Source: Anaspis maculata (lineage: Eukaryota; Arthropoda; Insecta; Coleoptera; Scraptiidae). Taken from it: a stretch of 64,000 nt of DNA. Every line of letters begins with the position of its first letter. The stretch's first letter is position 1. The notes beneath the pieces were generated by a model, which saw nothing but the letters and a program-made list of their open reading frames with translations, did no database searches and was not told the DNA's origin. Positions 11,284-23,839 of the stretch are shown one piece after another. The stretch is from NCBI GenBank assembly GCA_949128115.1, contig OX421961.1, positions 121,213,050 to 121,277,049 on the forward strand, read 5' to 3'. Both the position numbers and the translations under genes were made by a program.

Positions 11284-13679
11284 TTCATACTAGTATGTGA
11301 GCTCCGCACTAAGGTGATTACCGATTCCAGGAGCTTTTTCAAGCTCTTGCTACAAAGTTGCGAGCTCAAAGCAAACGACCGAGCTTTACAATTCGCCCTG
11401 TATAATCAAGACACCATCAGAGCCGTCAACCGTCGGCCTGGCGACTTCTCCGGTCCTCTCTGATAAATGATTATTGCCTGTTTATAGGTTTATTAGCTGT
11501 TCGGGATGCTGATATCATCTCGGCAATTTCGTGAGATTTGACACTTGGATGAGAATGCATGGGCATTCATTCCGTGTAAGGTGTTACCTTTGATTCAGAG
11601 ATATAAATTCGGTTTACCTAACATAATGCTGCGATATATGCTTGCGAGGCTTCTCAAGGTTGGGAAATTCCGCGGTTTCTATAAGTATACCTCGTGGCTA
11701 CAAGGATAAGAAAAGAGCAAATTTTTGTGGTATGAGTTTGAATGATTCAAGTTTTTCTTTGGCACCGCCACCATTAGTCCAGCATCTAGACAGGATGTGC
11801 TGAAATATTTCAAAAATTTCAAATCAATGAATAGGCATAAAGCTATGTATAGCAAAGCTCGTATAGTTATTACAGGGGGGTTGTAAAGTGTCGCGACGAC
11901 TGGCGCTACGTCAGTCATGCAGTCTTTGTTGCTTGCATTCCGGTGTTCACTTTATCTTTTCCTTTCTTCCTGTTTTCTCGGAATGCGAAACTTAGAACTC
12001 GATTTTGAGAACTCCTGGCGAGGCACGGCTAGCCAGCTGTTAATGAGAGTGTTAATTATCGACGCGGCCAATGCAGATGTGGTGGCCCAGGGCGGAGGCG
12101 CGAGGGGCATTAGATGTACTAATGAGATCAAAGGTGCCGACACGAGGTGTAATACCTGTTGGGCTGTGACACGGACTCGGCTCGCGGGACATGTTTCGGT
12201 ACCTTACTGGAAAGCTCAGAGATCCTCAAACAGTCCACGAATCTGCACACATTTGTATATAGCTTTACCTCGCGAATGCCTATGGGAATCGAAAGCCAAA
12301 TTGCATTTTAATTCCGAGTCTCAGCGGCGGCGGTAATTTAGCGGAACGTTTGCTGCAGTGCACGTCGGTTTATAAATTGCTGTTATTTTTTTTTCTTATC
12401 TCTCATTCTTGTTATTATACAACGAGAGAGGAATAATATGCGGTGCACATCCCAGGTGATGGACTCGGGCTCATAAAAGGAGCCGGCGGAGACGACTCCG
12501 CGAGTCTTTGAGAATGCGCCGGGACAGTTTCGGAGATCATGCGTTAAGATAAAGTAAACAATTAGCGACATGTTGTGTGGAGTTTATTTATTCGGGCGCT
12601 CAGGTAGTTCGGGTAGCAGCCGGAGCTATAATTTCGGGCCAACATGCAAATCAAGCAGAGCTGACCGAAATGTTCCCCGGTCCCTAATGAGTGTCGGTGG
12701 CCTCAGACTCGAGGCGCGATCCTCCTTTTGTCAATCTACAGGGTGTATCCGCGATGTAGTTTGAACAGAAACTTATTTATATATCTGGGTATTTGGACTA
12801 AAGTCCCAACTCAACTACATATTTCAATTATCAACTCAACTCTGAGGCTCAACTCAACATTTCTAATTTCTATCTCAGGATTACCCTCTACCCACCCGGA
12901 GGATAACTTGAGGTTGAATGACATAGCTACCATTGTTCCAAATCGTTACCAATTTACCTTTCAGTTTAAGCCAACCCGAGATGGAAATACTACTTATGGG
13001 AAAAATGTGCAATTGTATTGATTATTACATACAACGTCCTTGAATTATAGACTCACAAGGATATTCTCTTTTGTAATAATCATCAAAATATCACTCGTGC
13101 TCGAAGTTTTCTCAGATAATCTTGACCAAGCGTTTCCCTCGGGCTGGTTGTCTCTAGGCCCTCCCTCCTACAGAATCGGGCATTTATTACTACAACCAGC
13201 ACTCGCGATAGCCTGGCCAAAATTATCCTGAAAATCTGAGCACTTGTGATATTACTGTTGATAAAAACTAGCTTTTCTTCATAGGTATTATACATAATAT
13301 AGTGTCGAACAACTGTTCACTTTTTTTCGCGCCAATTATCTTGTTATCCAATCTGTCGTCTATACCATTGTGTTTACTGCGATAATGGAATTTTGATGTA
13401 TGAAGGTGCCTATTTAGATGTACTCATTTACTTAATTACATATGGAGTCATGCCCGATGAGCTTTTATCAAACACAAACATTCAGTCCTCGATTTGGCCT
13501 CAGTTCTGAAACATTCGTAAAGTTGAATTCTATTCTCGAGTTAAATTTCAAATCGTGCTTTTATTTAGGTAAATCCTTCAGTGAATCCCCATTCCCCACG
13601 CAGCACAGTAGTCGGAAAATTGAAAAAACGCGCAGAAATTCTGAAACTTCCAGAATGAATAACTAATCTTTATATTGAA
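11284..13679. other. Unassigned DNA with CpG-rich patches
   Basis: The 139-codon frame at 11917-12336 and its neighbours show no known motif, and frames on both strands overlap. The patch 11990-12760 has noticeably more CpG and is more GC-rich than its surroundings. This could mark regulatory DNA or an unrecognised non-coding exon of the islet gene. Nothing further can be supported. Confidence 0.35.
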
Positions 13680-14245
13680 AAAATCTATATTCAGATTAAG
13701 GGTTGTGACAGGGGGTGAAATTTTGAATTGATGTCCGAAATTTTTCGAAACTCTCAGAACAAGTAGACAACTGGTAGGCATTGTTGGAAAAATTATTTTT
13801 CAAAATCCAACATTAAAATAGGGGATGAAACAGGGTGAAATAACAACAAAAGGACCAAAATTTTCAGTAAGTAATATCAGAATCAGTAGACAAAAGAGTA
13901 CACGTTCTAAGGAGAATCTTACGAGAAAATTACTTGCTTTTGCTACTAGAATTAACAAAAACTCTCAGAAGGAGTAGAAAACGGATAGGCATTCTCGAGA
14001 ACAATGATGAAGAAAACTCAACATCAAAATAGGGGGTGAAAAAAGGAGGAAAATATCAAAAAAGTGATTTACATTTTTGAATCTATTAAAATTAGTGGAC
14101 AATGGTCAGAGAAAATCTATCTTTGGAATAATAGGGGTAGCGACAGGAGTGTAATTTAGAGAAAAAAACAACTAAAATTCACGCAACTCTCAGAATAAGT
14201 ATGGACAACGGATAGACATCCTTGGAAAAAATATTGAAAGTCATG
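13680..14245. repeat. Degenerate tandem repeat, ~215-bp unit, about 2.5 copies
   Basis: The block AACTCTCAGAA..AAGTAGACAACTGGTAGGCATTC recurs at 13749, 13961 and 14185, that is, at 211 and 225 bp. Each is followed by CAACATTAAAATAGGGGATGAAA-like sequence where it is complete. No gene is present. Confidence 0.75.
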
Positions 14246-14797
14246 CCTCGTCGGTCTTGGGCCCTATTATAGCTATTTATACCAACCAGTATTTAAACTT
14301 ATACCAGTTAGTGTGCATTTTCTTCATTTCTATTGATATCAGCATAATAATTAAAAAATACTTTGAGCATTATTGCGGAGAAACCCGAGGGCAGTTTCGT
14401 ATTCGTACTTACTCACCACTTCAACCCTGAATGAGGTGATTAGTGATATAAAGCCCTAACCCAGGATCCCAGGAACAAGACTGCTGCCTACAATTTTCAA
14501 ATAGTTTCCACATTATGCAGGCAATTTGGCTTGAAAAGGGACCTTGCGGCCAAAGTAGCGGAAAGTAGCAAAAACTGTTCATTGCATGTTGTAGCCAAAA
14601 CATTAGGGTATAACATGGTATTAATTATAGGCTGGGATTCGGCGGGAGGTGAAAAAAAAGCCTCATTGAAATACAAAATTGACAGTAATTTTGTTATTCA
14701 ATTGTGCAATTTTGCCTAAAAAGGAATCTAGAGACCAAAGTGGCAAAAAGGGGCAAAACCTTTGTATTGCATTTTGTAGCTGAAACAATAAGGTATC

Positions 14798-15161
14798 ACA
14801 TATTATTATTAATATTATTATTATTATCATTCAACTTTATTGTTCTCAAGAAATACATTCTTCTAACAAAGAGTTCACCCATACAATGAAATTTACACCA
14901 ATTTTAACAAAGATAACTTAATTACAAAATAGATATATTTACAAAAGACTGTAACCTGTCTGTTACATGTGGTGAAAAAAAAGACAAGATTGAGAAGGAA
15001 AAAAGAAAAAGAAAAGAAAATATACTTGGCATTTAGGTCTGCTTGCCTACAAAAAATGAATTAGGACCAGAGAAGGCATAGGATATAAGTCACTCGTTCA
15101 GCGCAAAAGTTCTTAGCTTAATGGCACCAACTAGGAAGTAATAAACTAATTTAATTTTTTA
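14798..15161 (-). mobile_element. LINE 3' end with (TAA)n-type tail
   Basis: On the minus strand the sequence ends with an AATAAAGTTGAATGATAAT-like block and a run of TAA units, a form seen in the 3' UTRs of several CR1/jockey-like LINEs. No coding part remains. The clade assignment is a guess from the tail alone. Confidence 0.5.
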
Positions 15162-15304
15162 TAAGGCGCTTACGAAGACCCTGATCTGTGTGATCCGGAT
15201 CACTAACGTCAGCCAATCCAGTACTCTGTTTTGAATTTGAGACTACTGAATTAGCGGACGTAAGTGATCCGGACCACACAGATCAGGGTTTCCGTAAGGG
15301 CCTA
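15162..15304. mobile_element. Hairpin MITE, 143 bp
   Basis: The left arm GCTTACGAAGACCCTGATCT pairs with the right arm AGATCAGGGTTTCCGTAAGG. Pairing continues inward through GTGATCCGGA and TCCGGACCAC, about 48 bp per arm with few mismatches. Confidence 0.8.
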
Positions 15305-15648
15305 TGCATGGTGTTATCTGTAGGGTGGGATCCGGCGGGAGTTGAAAGAAAAATCTTCTTGAATTACGAACTTCACATTGATTTTGTTTTTTCATCAGCC
15401 TTTCATTCCCCTAGTCTTCTTATTTACAGGGTGCGGTATCAAAAAAAAAAGTTTTGGTTTTTCGGTGATATCATTTTTTATTCTTGACCGATTTTCAAAA
15501 TCCAGGGCTCAAATTGAAGCTAAAATCTCAAGTAAGAAGATCTCATATTCAGAATTGACTGGAAACAAACGTTGAAAATGTGTGGTTCCCTCAAGAGTGA
15601 CCCGACGTTTCATCGCTAATCGGCCCTGAAATCTGGATTGGAATGTTC

Positions 15649-15993
15649 TGAACATCTTCTGATATTTGGAGCTTTATGAGACAAGAAATGATGATAAAGA
15701 AACAAAAGTACAACTGCATGTTATTAGGGCAAAATCATCTTTCTTGTTAATATGAAATAGCCTGTAACTAATGTTACGAGATGCATCGTTCACCTGTAGC
15801 TTTTGTAACCAACGTTACGGAAATTAATACAAAGAGATTTTTTTAATGCTGATTGTTCTAATCTCCGTAACGTTATTCACAAGCGATTTCATACGAGCAA
15901 GAAAGATTATTCTGCCTTGATAACATGCTCTTGTAATTCTGTCCCTTTATCAACAGTTTTTGTCTCATTCGAGCTCTCAACATCTGAAGATGT
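15649..15993. mobile_element. Imperfect hairpin element, ~345 bp
   Basis: The left part (GAACATCTTCTGATATTTGGAG) and the right part (ACATCTGAAGATGTT) are inverted. Internal matches follow: ACTGCATGTTATTAGGGCA with TGCCTTGATAACATGCTC, and CTTTCTTG with CAAGAAAG. The arms are diverged and the family is not recognised. Confidence 0.65.
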
Positions 15994-16220
15994 TTAGAAT
16001 GAATGCTTCGTTCAAGGCCAAAGTGACGAACTGCGGAATTTTTTGCGATCCTTTTTCATTGATTTAAGGACACCTCTTTGTCCTGTCAGCGGTCACGATA
16101 AAATTCAAATTAGGTTGACCAATCGATGTCGGAAAAAGTCTATATTTCGTCGCTCTGGGGACTGAGGATTCATGAATTCATCATTCATCGGGCTGAATTC
16201 ATTAAATTGATGTTGATTAG

Positions 16221-16366
16221 GTACAGTTGAGATATAATTTATCGGCACGACTGCAACTATCAAATAGACGAATTCTGGACATTTCAGGCCACTTTCATGT
16301 CTCGATGACTTGACATCGCCGATTTGATAATTGCAGCCGTGCCAATAAATTATATCACAACTGTAC
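16221..16366. mobile_element. Hairpin MITE, 146 bp
   Basis: GTACAGTTGAGATATAATTT at the left is matched by AAATTATATCACAACTGTAC at the right, and the arms continue to GACTGCAACTATCAAAT and ATTTGATAATTGCAGCC. Each arm is about 45 bp with few mismatches. Confidence 0.8.
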
Positions 16367-19289
16367 ATACGTACCCACCTACACTTGCTAACTAAATCAC
16401 CATGCAGCCAAATTTCAGTTATCCATTAGGCGATTAATTTCCGACACTTGGTACCAACTCCAGCTGACTTCCATCCGAGAAATAATTTTTGGGAGAAATA
16501 CGGGCCACAATGTCCATCTCCAACCAACTCTTATACCAGGGTGCATGATTCATGAGTGAATACCAACGGCAGATAGAAGATTTTATCGAATACTTATGCT
16601 TTAGACAATCTGGTAGTGCCAGTGGGCGAGCGGCTGGCGGGTCTCATCTGACTCTAAGCCGGCTGAAACTCCTCCTCGGGTGGTCATGGGCACCCCCCTT
16701 AGTACATTACGTCCGCAGCCGGCATTACGGCAATGTGAAACGAAAGAAGTCGGAAACACCATCGCAGGGCGTGGAGGTGTCTGACATTTACACCTGCGTC
16801 GGGGGTCGAAGACAGAGCCCAGATCAACCGTGCGCTTATCTCTCCCAGTGCTTGATGGACCTACCATCAAAGATCCAGACACCACATTGTGGCTCGGTGA
16901 GTTTGGATGATCTGAAAAGGCACAGTGAGCTCAATAGCGAGATCTACGTGCCAAGTGGAACAATATTCCATCAACTCCCCTAATAACTCCAGAACCCAGA
17001 ATACTCAAGACAATCAAGCAGTGTCGAGCTTGTAGTCAATCGGAAGCAGCTCACATCCGAAAACTCTGAAGTTTCCGTAATAATTATTGGATTTAGATTT
17101 TAGGTGTTAACAACAGCAGCGAGGAGGCTGCCATCTAAATATTAGTGGCGGCGTACCGGCAACACGTGTTTCCATCATCAATATTTACCGATGGGGAGGA
17201 GGTGGAATGACGAGATGCATTAACTCGCGCTTGTACGAATGTTTATTTCTGTTAGCGCTGGCTGTCAACGCGCTAAATGCATCAACATGAAAACACATAA
17301 ACACGCAGACTATAGTCGGTGTGTGATGTAGGAGTTTCGGGCTCTGACTCTTGATGGCGTGTATGTGAAATTCCTGGATTCGAGGCCATCCATCATAAAG
17401 ACCAGACCCATAACTCTAGTTACATACTGCGTGGTGTATGGTACTCGGCTACATGGCGCTATTCCATAGTTTCATTGCTCTCAAACCGCCATCAAATGGT
17501 TTCGAAAATTAGAGCTTGATTTATGTTCCCTGCAACGCACTTGGATGATTACTCTGAGCGCGGCTTTGGCTTTCCAGCTTGGACAAATAAATATACCACA
17601 TGGATGAGCATATGCGATGATGATGTCGGCGCTGATTGAGGGAAAAAAATGGCGCATCATCGATAAATAAATCGCGGGGAAAGTCGCACTATCGGTGGTC
17701 CTCTTCAGTACAGGATGCGTCTGAATGTCCCCCGACGGTTCGCACCGGGGTGTTAATAGACCCCTGTCTCGCCGACTGCTACCGTTGCTGGACCCGACCC
17801 AAAGCGAGGCCTCTGCAACCTATACTTTACCTGGGCAATTAGCATTGAAACGGCTCTACACTCGTGTCTATTTGCAGACGCTTTATAGCCCCCATTGTTC
17901 ACCTGATACCATAGTCACCAAAACCTCATATTATGTAAGAAGAAGGTAGAAAGCACAGTTTGCGGCAGTTTAGTCGCAGGTCCGTAAATTACGGCAATTG
18001 CATAGAATCAGTTCACCTTTTCGCCGACAGGAAGCGTCAAGGTCGCTGTTTTCTACTCAAGAGGAAATTGATCTATAGAAAGGTAACTCTTGTTATTTTT
18101 CAATTAAAAATCTAGGGAGATGGTTTTGCACTAAGATTTATGATGCCAACCCTCATATTGATGCGCAAATGTCGTAACTTTACTGTCAAAATGTCATCAC
18201 ATCAAAAGTTGAGACAAAGATGAATCCAACCAAAACATTTTAAATTACACCCAATTTTGCATCATTTTCACCTACTTAGTATTTCTCCTTTTACTTCATC
18301 CATTTTGATATAAGCTATGGTTTTGCGTTTCATCGTCCAGAAGCGACATAAACGATAGCACTGAGGTTTTCTCATAGACCTTCGAGACCGGTAGTTTTGT
18401 TTGACATTTGGCTGACCATTTTCCGACGGCTAATTTGCCCGTTGAAATTCTAAACAGAATGTTCTACTGCTACTGAAACTAGTTGCGGCGTACATTTTCT
18501 GCGCTTCAAGAATTCCATCTCTGCACATTTCTGGTTACAGACGAGGTCGTTGTAAAAAAACCTGACAAGATTTCAAGATAATAATGACCATTTACTTCTT
18601 AATGTTTTGCACATCGCGCTATCTTTTTTTTTCTTATCGTACTCATCTTCCCGCTGCAGTTATTCAGCTTCAGCATTACTCTCAATTTCTCCATGTTGAG
18701 GGTCACTTCTGAGTGTCCTTTGAGAAAGACATCTTTTTCTTTTTCTTGTTTTCTATACTCCAGTTGTGACTTCTTAGGTTCTCATTTTTGGCGTTTTTTT
18801 TTTCTTGTTCTCTATACTCTGGTTCTGATTTCACTTTCTCGACCCTCCACCAACATGAAAAAGGGAGTATTGTATAACGTGTAAATAAGGAGAAGAAACC
18901 ATTGAAAAACTGTATTTAGAGCAGTTAGGAGTATTGCCCTATCTGTCAACTGTCAAATAATAAAAAATGTCAAAGTTCAAAACTTTACCGTTCAATTATT
19001 TAAAATCTATCAATTTTTCAATTTCCTGTAAATTATTTAAAGTCTTTTTCTCTAATTCCAATTTCTCTCCCGAAGGGACGTTTTGAACAAAAATTTACAT
19101 AGGTTCCTGGATACTAGTCGGGATAGTTTTGGGGTGACACAACCGATTTTGTTTTATTCCTGTACTCGGCTATTTTTACCTTTTCTTGTTCTCTATACTC
19201 CGGTTCTGATCTCTTTCAGTTCATGTACTCGGCTGTTTTCACTTTGTCTTGTTCTCCAAACTCTGGTTGTGGCCTTCTTGGCTTTTTAT
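16367..19289. other. Unassigned DNA; GC-richer patch at 16600-16990
   Basis: A 143-codon frame (16552-16983) and a 94-codon frame on the other strand overlap in a GC-richer patch. The patch has the look of a LINE 5' region (a CGGAAACACC block, then GGAGGTGTCTGACATTTACA-like words), but I cannot prove it. The rest, including CT-rich 18600-18860 and 19160-19290, has no gene. Confidence 0.35.
19096..19150 (+). repeat. Dispersed ~50-bp repeat; inverted copy at 33655-33705
   Basis: GTTCCTGGATACTAGTCGG and the following GTTTTGGGGTGACACAACCG recur in inverted orientation at 33655-33705 with only a few changes. The family is unknown. Confidence 0.7.
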
Positions 19290-19790
19290 TTTTGGCGCCA
19301 CCGGAAGGACTTTGCTGGGGTATATCTCGAACTAGTCCTCCGTGTCTGAGAAGGTGTCCTACCATCCTATCTCTTCTTTTATTTGCTGTTTTCCATCCAT
19401 GGTATTTTCATCATGCGCCCGTATAGCACCACATTTCGAACGCTTCCAATGTTTTCTTATCTGGCCTCTACCGCCGTCCATGTTTCGCATCCGTACAACG
19501 TCTTGCTTCATTATGTATGTTTTCAAAAGTTTGTTCCGAACGGCTCAATTTATCGTTCCTGAACATAAGAGTGGTTCCTTTTTGTCGAAAGCGACTCGGT
19601 TTTGTGCTGTTATTCGCTTTATGTCCCTTCTTCTATCGTCCTGAGTGATTTGACTGCCCAAAAAACATAAATTCGCGACTTCTTATTTTTGTTGATTTTC
19701 ATACCGTAGCCCTCTGTCAAAACCTTCCATTTCGATCAAAGCTATTTCTAGTTCTTCCTTGCTAGGTGCTAATGCTATATCTCCGCTAAT
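19290..19790 (-). mobile_element. LINE reverse transcriptase C-terminal fragment
   Basis: On the minus strand the translation, with stops, gives segments of a LINE reverse transcriptase: GLRYENQQK, then FLGSQITQDDRRRDIKRI, then NRAVRNKLLKTYI, then MDGGRGQIRKHW. These are parts of the palm-end and thumb region in the order seen in RTE/CR1-type elements. The catalytic part is missing. CT-rich DNA to the left may be the 3' part of the same element. Confidence 0.6.
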
Positions 19791-20377
19791 CTGAGCATAT
19801 TGATCTCCTGATCTTGTATTCTTTATAGGTACAGTGTACGATCGTACAAATCGAAAGCATTATGCGAAGTCGTTAGCAAAATCGCATAGTGTAAACCCAT
19901 ACTCGTACTATTATAGGATTATGAAAAAAAACAGTTTCTGATGCGTTTACTACGCGATTTGAGACGAGAAAGTTGAATTTACCGGCAATAAAAGTCCCAG
20001 ATCCTAAATGGTTTGTCAAAATTAGAGATCTTCCAGCTCTGCTTGACATTGACAACTGACAGTTAAGTCAAAACTGTATTCGCCCACCTCTCCCCACGAA
20101 TATAGCTCTATCGTTTTGCTTTCAAAGAATTGCTTAGGTTCCTCTTCAGAAACGTATAAGACATAAGATAGAACCATATGCGTCCAACCAGTTTACATAG
20201 CTACTGAAAATTTTATATACATTTTATAGTTACATGATGCTGATGATGATGCGGCAAGATCAAATTATTATACTTTTATAAAAGCAATCATCGCGGTTTC
20301 CACAAAGACCGATGGGCTAATAACAGTAAGTTCCTAGTTCCACACAAGCATGTTTTCTTAAACATAATGATAATTAC

Positions 20378-22173
20378 AAGCCGTGCACTGGCGGCTCCAG
20401 CATTTTCGAACAGGGGGTACGGTCCACCGACCAGGCGCCCTTAAGGTGTGGGCTACGATCAAAATAAGCCCCATGCTTCTCTCCAGTGGCGTACCCAGAT
20501 TTATAGACAAATGGGGGAGATCGATGAAGTTTTGTGTGTATTTTAGTCTGTACTGGGCGATCGCAGCCAGTTAAAACTATAGCGCCGCAGGCGAAAATTT
20601 TCGGGTATAATAATAATAATATTGACAATATTAAGCAGAAAAAAGGAAAGCCTCCCTAATTCATTTTGTTTTCTTTCCTTCGAGGTTCAGTAAAAACTCA
20701 AAAGTGCAAAACTATCCGAGAAACATAACCTAAGTTCTGTCCAGTAGGTATCAAGCAATCAATCAAATGATAATATAGAGCCTTGGCCGCCTTGGAGCCT
20801 TGGCCAGCTCTTTAAAAATTTCGCCAGGGGATAGGTGTGGACGTATCATAACATAAAATAACATAACATATATATAACACATCATACATTTTTTTTTTTG
20901 GTATTGCGCATGAAGTCTTTGGGGGATCAGATTTTTTTCTGTTGGTCAAAGTCTTGGAGGGAAAATTATCCCCTTCATCCCTCCCCCGTGAGTACTACGT
21001 GAGTGACTTCACTAGAACTTCCTCTATGTAGTTGATTCAGAAGCAGTTTTCAAAAAAAAACGATCACGACAACAGATTGGTTTGATTAGTATAAATTGAA
21101 CTCTTCTCTACGTATCTATTCTACAAAACTAAACTTTACGATGCAATCTTCGATTTTCATGGATTTACACCTATCTGCCATTACTGTCATTACCGAGGGG
21201 CAAACCGCTGGTCAAATTCTGTACACCAGACTTCCCCCTCGTAAGGATTTCCCCCGGACTTCCTTCGGACTCCCTCGGACTTCCCCCGGACTTCCCCTGG
21301 ACTTCCTCTGGCAATGTACACCAGACTTCCCCAGCGGTTGGCCCTCGGTCATTACTAACAGGGTATTTAGTCATTCTCCAGTCATCGTAGACCAACTTTT
21401 GGTTTTGGCGGAGCCTGGAGCCTCTAGCTCTCAGCAGTAATGATCTACTACCCATTTACTGTTGGGAGTACATATATTTACTATTTTACTCATCTCATAA
21501 CCATGTACCTGCGTAGCTTAAAGTATCATTGTGTTCAAAAATTGAAATTAGAAAGTTTTTTTTTGCCATGACTTCCAGATCGGCGGATCAATTTTTCTGA
21601 AACTTGGCTCAGGAATACGTATTCACCCACTCATTGTTTGGTTGGATGCATTATTCTGGAATTTATCTTCTGAAGCTACCATTTCTTCTTTTTCCCGCGG
21701 AGTAGGTAATGAGCTACTTCCCGCCCTCTTACATAGTATGTTATCAATCAATTACCATATTGGTTGTGAGTAATAGTACATACCGAGACGGAAAGAGGTT
21801 CATTACAGACAAGAGCCAAGGTAGCTGCACAGTGCGCCGCGAGCCGATAGTTCGTAACGGTTTATTTTCCAACTTTTTTAAAAGCCAGTAATAATCAATT
21901 ATTAGGGTGGTTGTGAGTAGAACTTCTTTCCACCTCCACATATGTTATGAGAATAGTTCCAAGATTCTATCGCGCGAAGCCCAAAGCGAATTTCCATAGA
22001 AACCAATTCCATTGATAAGCTTTTATCGCGTTAATTATTTTTTTACAAAGAGTAGTTATCCATCGGTACTACTCGTGGATTTTTTTTCAAAATTGACTTC
22101 TGGCGCCCCTGATTCGCAACAGGGGGTACGGCCGTACCGTCGTACCCCCCGTGGAGCCGCCAGTGAAGCCGTG
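20378..22173. mobile_element. Non-autonomous hAT-like element with exact 8-bp target duplication
   Basis: The element proper is 20386-22165. Its ends are CACTGGCGGCTCCA and the exact complement TGGAGCCGCCAGTG. It is bordered by AAGCCGTG at 20378-20385 and again at 22166-22173, an exact 8-bp duplication. Terminal CA/TG with an 8-bp duplication is the hAT signature. No transposase frame is present in the 1780-bp interior. A further hAT-style end, CAGTGGCGTACCCAG, occurs inside at about 20484, so another fragment may be nested. Confidence 0.88.
21184..21350. repeat. Short hairpin with GGACTTCCCC repeats inside the hAT-like element
   Basis: Five or so direct 11-13-bp units of the form CCCGGACTTCC lie between inverted flanks: GACTTCCCCxxCG on the left, and CCAGACTTCCCCAGCGG on the right with GCCCTCGG matching the left CCGAGGGG. 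Function is unknown. Confidence 0.6.
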
Positions 22174-22627
22174 ATTATTTGCATTTTCATAATCCAGCGC
22201 ATAGTGTAATTAGTGGCGTACCTAGAGCTCGAAACTATGACGCTTGAATATGCATTAAAAGCGAGGCGTGAATTAATTACCTAAACTTTAATTACAATGT
22301 ATGTGGCTTTGTGCATGCGAGTAATTCTAACCAAAAAAAATACAAGAAATATTTCGTGATTCTCATCATCATTATCAGCGGCGAAACAAATTTCTTAAAA
22401 CATTGAAATTAATTCAGAAAATTGTATAACACAGCGCGTCATCATCATGTAGGCACATCAGGCCTTTGTGGAAGTCATTTACAGTAATGGTTTTGTAAGA
22501 CCTCATTCTCCTTGAGCAGGAACAACGATATTTATACATAACACAGTATAGCAAAAATGTATGGTGAGAATTATGTAGGAGAGGGCCGGGTAAGACGAGG
22601 TAGATATTTACCTATTTATTCTCTAAT

Positions 22628-22860
22628 GCCCGTATTCATACTCGTTGTCAAGTGCACCTTGTTCAAGTATCACTTTAAATCAAGCTGTAACTCAAGTACG
22701 AATTTTGTTTCATAGACATAATTTCGATTTTTCTCGAGGAATACTATTCCACGGGAAAAGCCAAAAATATGTCGATGAAACAGAAATCGTACTTGAGTTA
22801 CAGTTTGATTTAAAGTGGTACTTGGACAAGGTGCACTTGACAACGACTATGAATACGGAC
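22628..22860. mobile_element. Hairpin MITE, ~230 bp
   Basis: The ends are CCGTATTCATA (22630) and TATGAATACGG (22848-22858). The arms are about 90 bp, including GTCAAGTGCACCTTGT and ACAAGGTGCACTTGAC, and further TAACTCAAGTACGA and CGTACTTGAGTTACA. The loop is about 50 bp. A 78-codon frame across it is a by-product. Confidence 0.85.
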
Positions 22861-23322
22861 ATAAGGTATAAGGTTAGATAAGGTTTAAATAATAATTGTG
22901 GAATCTACTTTCTTATACCAAGTTGTAGGAAGTTGCAAAAAGCTTTATGAATCTCTTGACCGTCAGGGGCGGTAGTATAGATCATTGAACCTCAACAAGG
23001 CCTTGATAAATCAATTGAGAAATTTTGGACAAATCTAACGAGTTGAGCAATTTGCTGCTTTCGGCAAAATGAGATTGTTTTTGTGGAGAAAATATGCGTT
23101 AGTAGCTTTATCCCTACAAAATCAACCCAAATGCATTACAAATTGATAAATTTGAAGAAATGTATTTATTCATCAATAAGAAATTCTGGCCTGCAGTTCA
23201 AACTGATAACCGGGTTATCGAAAAACTGGCGAATATATTCAACGGTCTCGCGAGAATTGGCCTCGTCCTGCTGGAAGTCGCCTCTTTGCAGTTCGTCCTG
23301 ATGTAGACTACTTGAAAGATAT

Positions 23323-23839
23323 TGTTACGAGCGGCGATCCCATACATATTGGTAAACACTCGATCTTTCTGGATTCTGCCATCCATTAGATCGCAGTGTA
23401 GAAGTGTGGAGCGATCTGGTGCATTCCAGAGCGTTCGTGTACGTGAAACTGAATGGAGACGCCAATGCCTGATCAGGGCACATCTGTCCATTTTGGCGGA
23501 GGCGCCGTTCCGGAACCCGGCAGAATTATACGGGTAATGTGTATGATTATTCAGGAATGGTCTAGAAACCGCATATGCCGGGCCTATATGGAATTTGCTG
23601 GAAGTAAACAGAAAGTTCGGGAACACTATTCGGAGGCCTTATATAAGGCATCAACCGGCAGCTCAGAGCAGTATTGAATTGGAAGAGACAGCGAGCGAAT
23701 AAGCGAGCGATAATCATAGCGATAATTCCAAGTAGATATTTGTTGGCGTGTCTTGATTGTAGTACGCAGAAATAAACAGTGTGTGTTTTAAAACGATAGT
23801 CTCAATTATATTCGAGTCCATATGAGAGATATCGTAACA
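23323..23839 (+). mobile_element. Solo LTR, 517 bp, with 4-bp target duplication
   Basis: The sequence starts TGTTACGA and ends TCGTAACA, an exact 8-bp inverted repeat, and is bordered by ATAT at 23319-23322 and 23840-23843. A TATATAA box at 23640-23646, an R-like AGTATTGAATTGG block about 30 bp downstream and an AATAAA at 23771-23776 make a full LTR promoter and poly(A) layout. No primer-binding site or internal region follows, so only the LTR remains, presumably after recombination between the two LTRs. A 4-bp duplication fits gypsy-type elements. Related pieces are at 538-819 and 59184-59563. Confidence 0.9.

Larger units (their letters stand above)
14531..15370. repeat. ~184-bp tandem duplication, interrupted by a 0.5-kb insertion
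   Basis: The unit beginning at 14533 (GAAAAGGGACCTTGCGGCC) recurs at 14717 (AAAAAGGAATCTAGAGACC). The second unit stops at about 14797 and resumes at about 15307, where TGTAGGGTGGGATCCGGCGG matches TATAGGCTGGGATTCGGCGG of unit 1. The inserted 14798-15304 holds a LINE 3' end and a hairpin. Confidence 0.7.

Noticed and set aside
11917..12336. 139-codon frame
   Set aside because: No family motif, an overlapping frame on the other strand, and no clear splice context. Composition is explained by the GC-richer patch.
16552..16983. 143-codon frame
   Set aside because: No recognisable domain, and antisense frames overlap. A LINE 5' region is possible, but nothing proves it.
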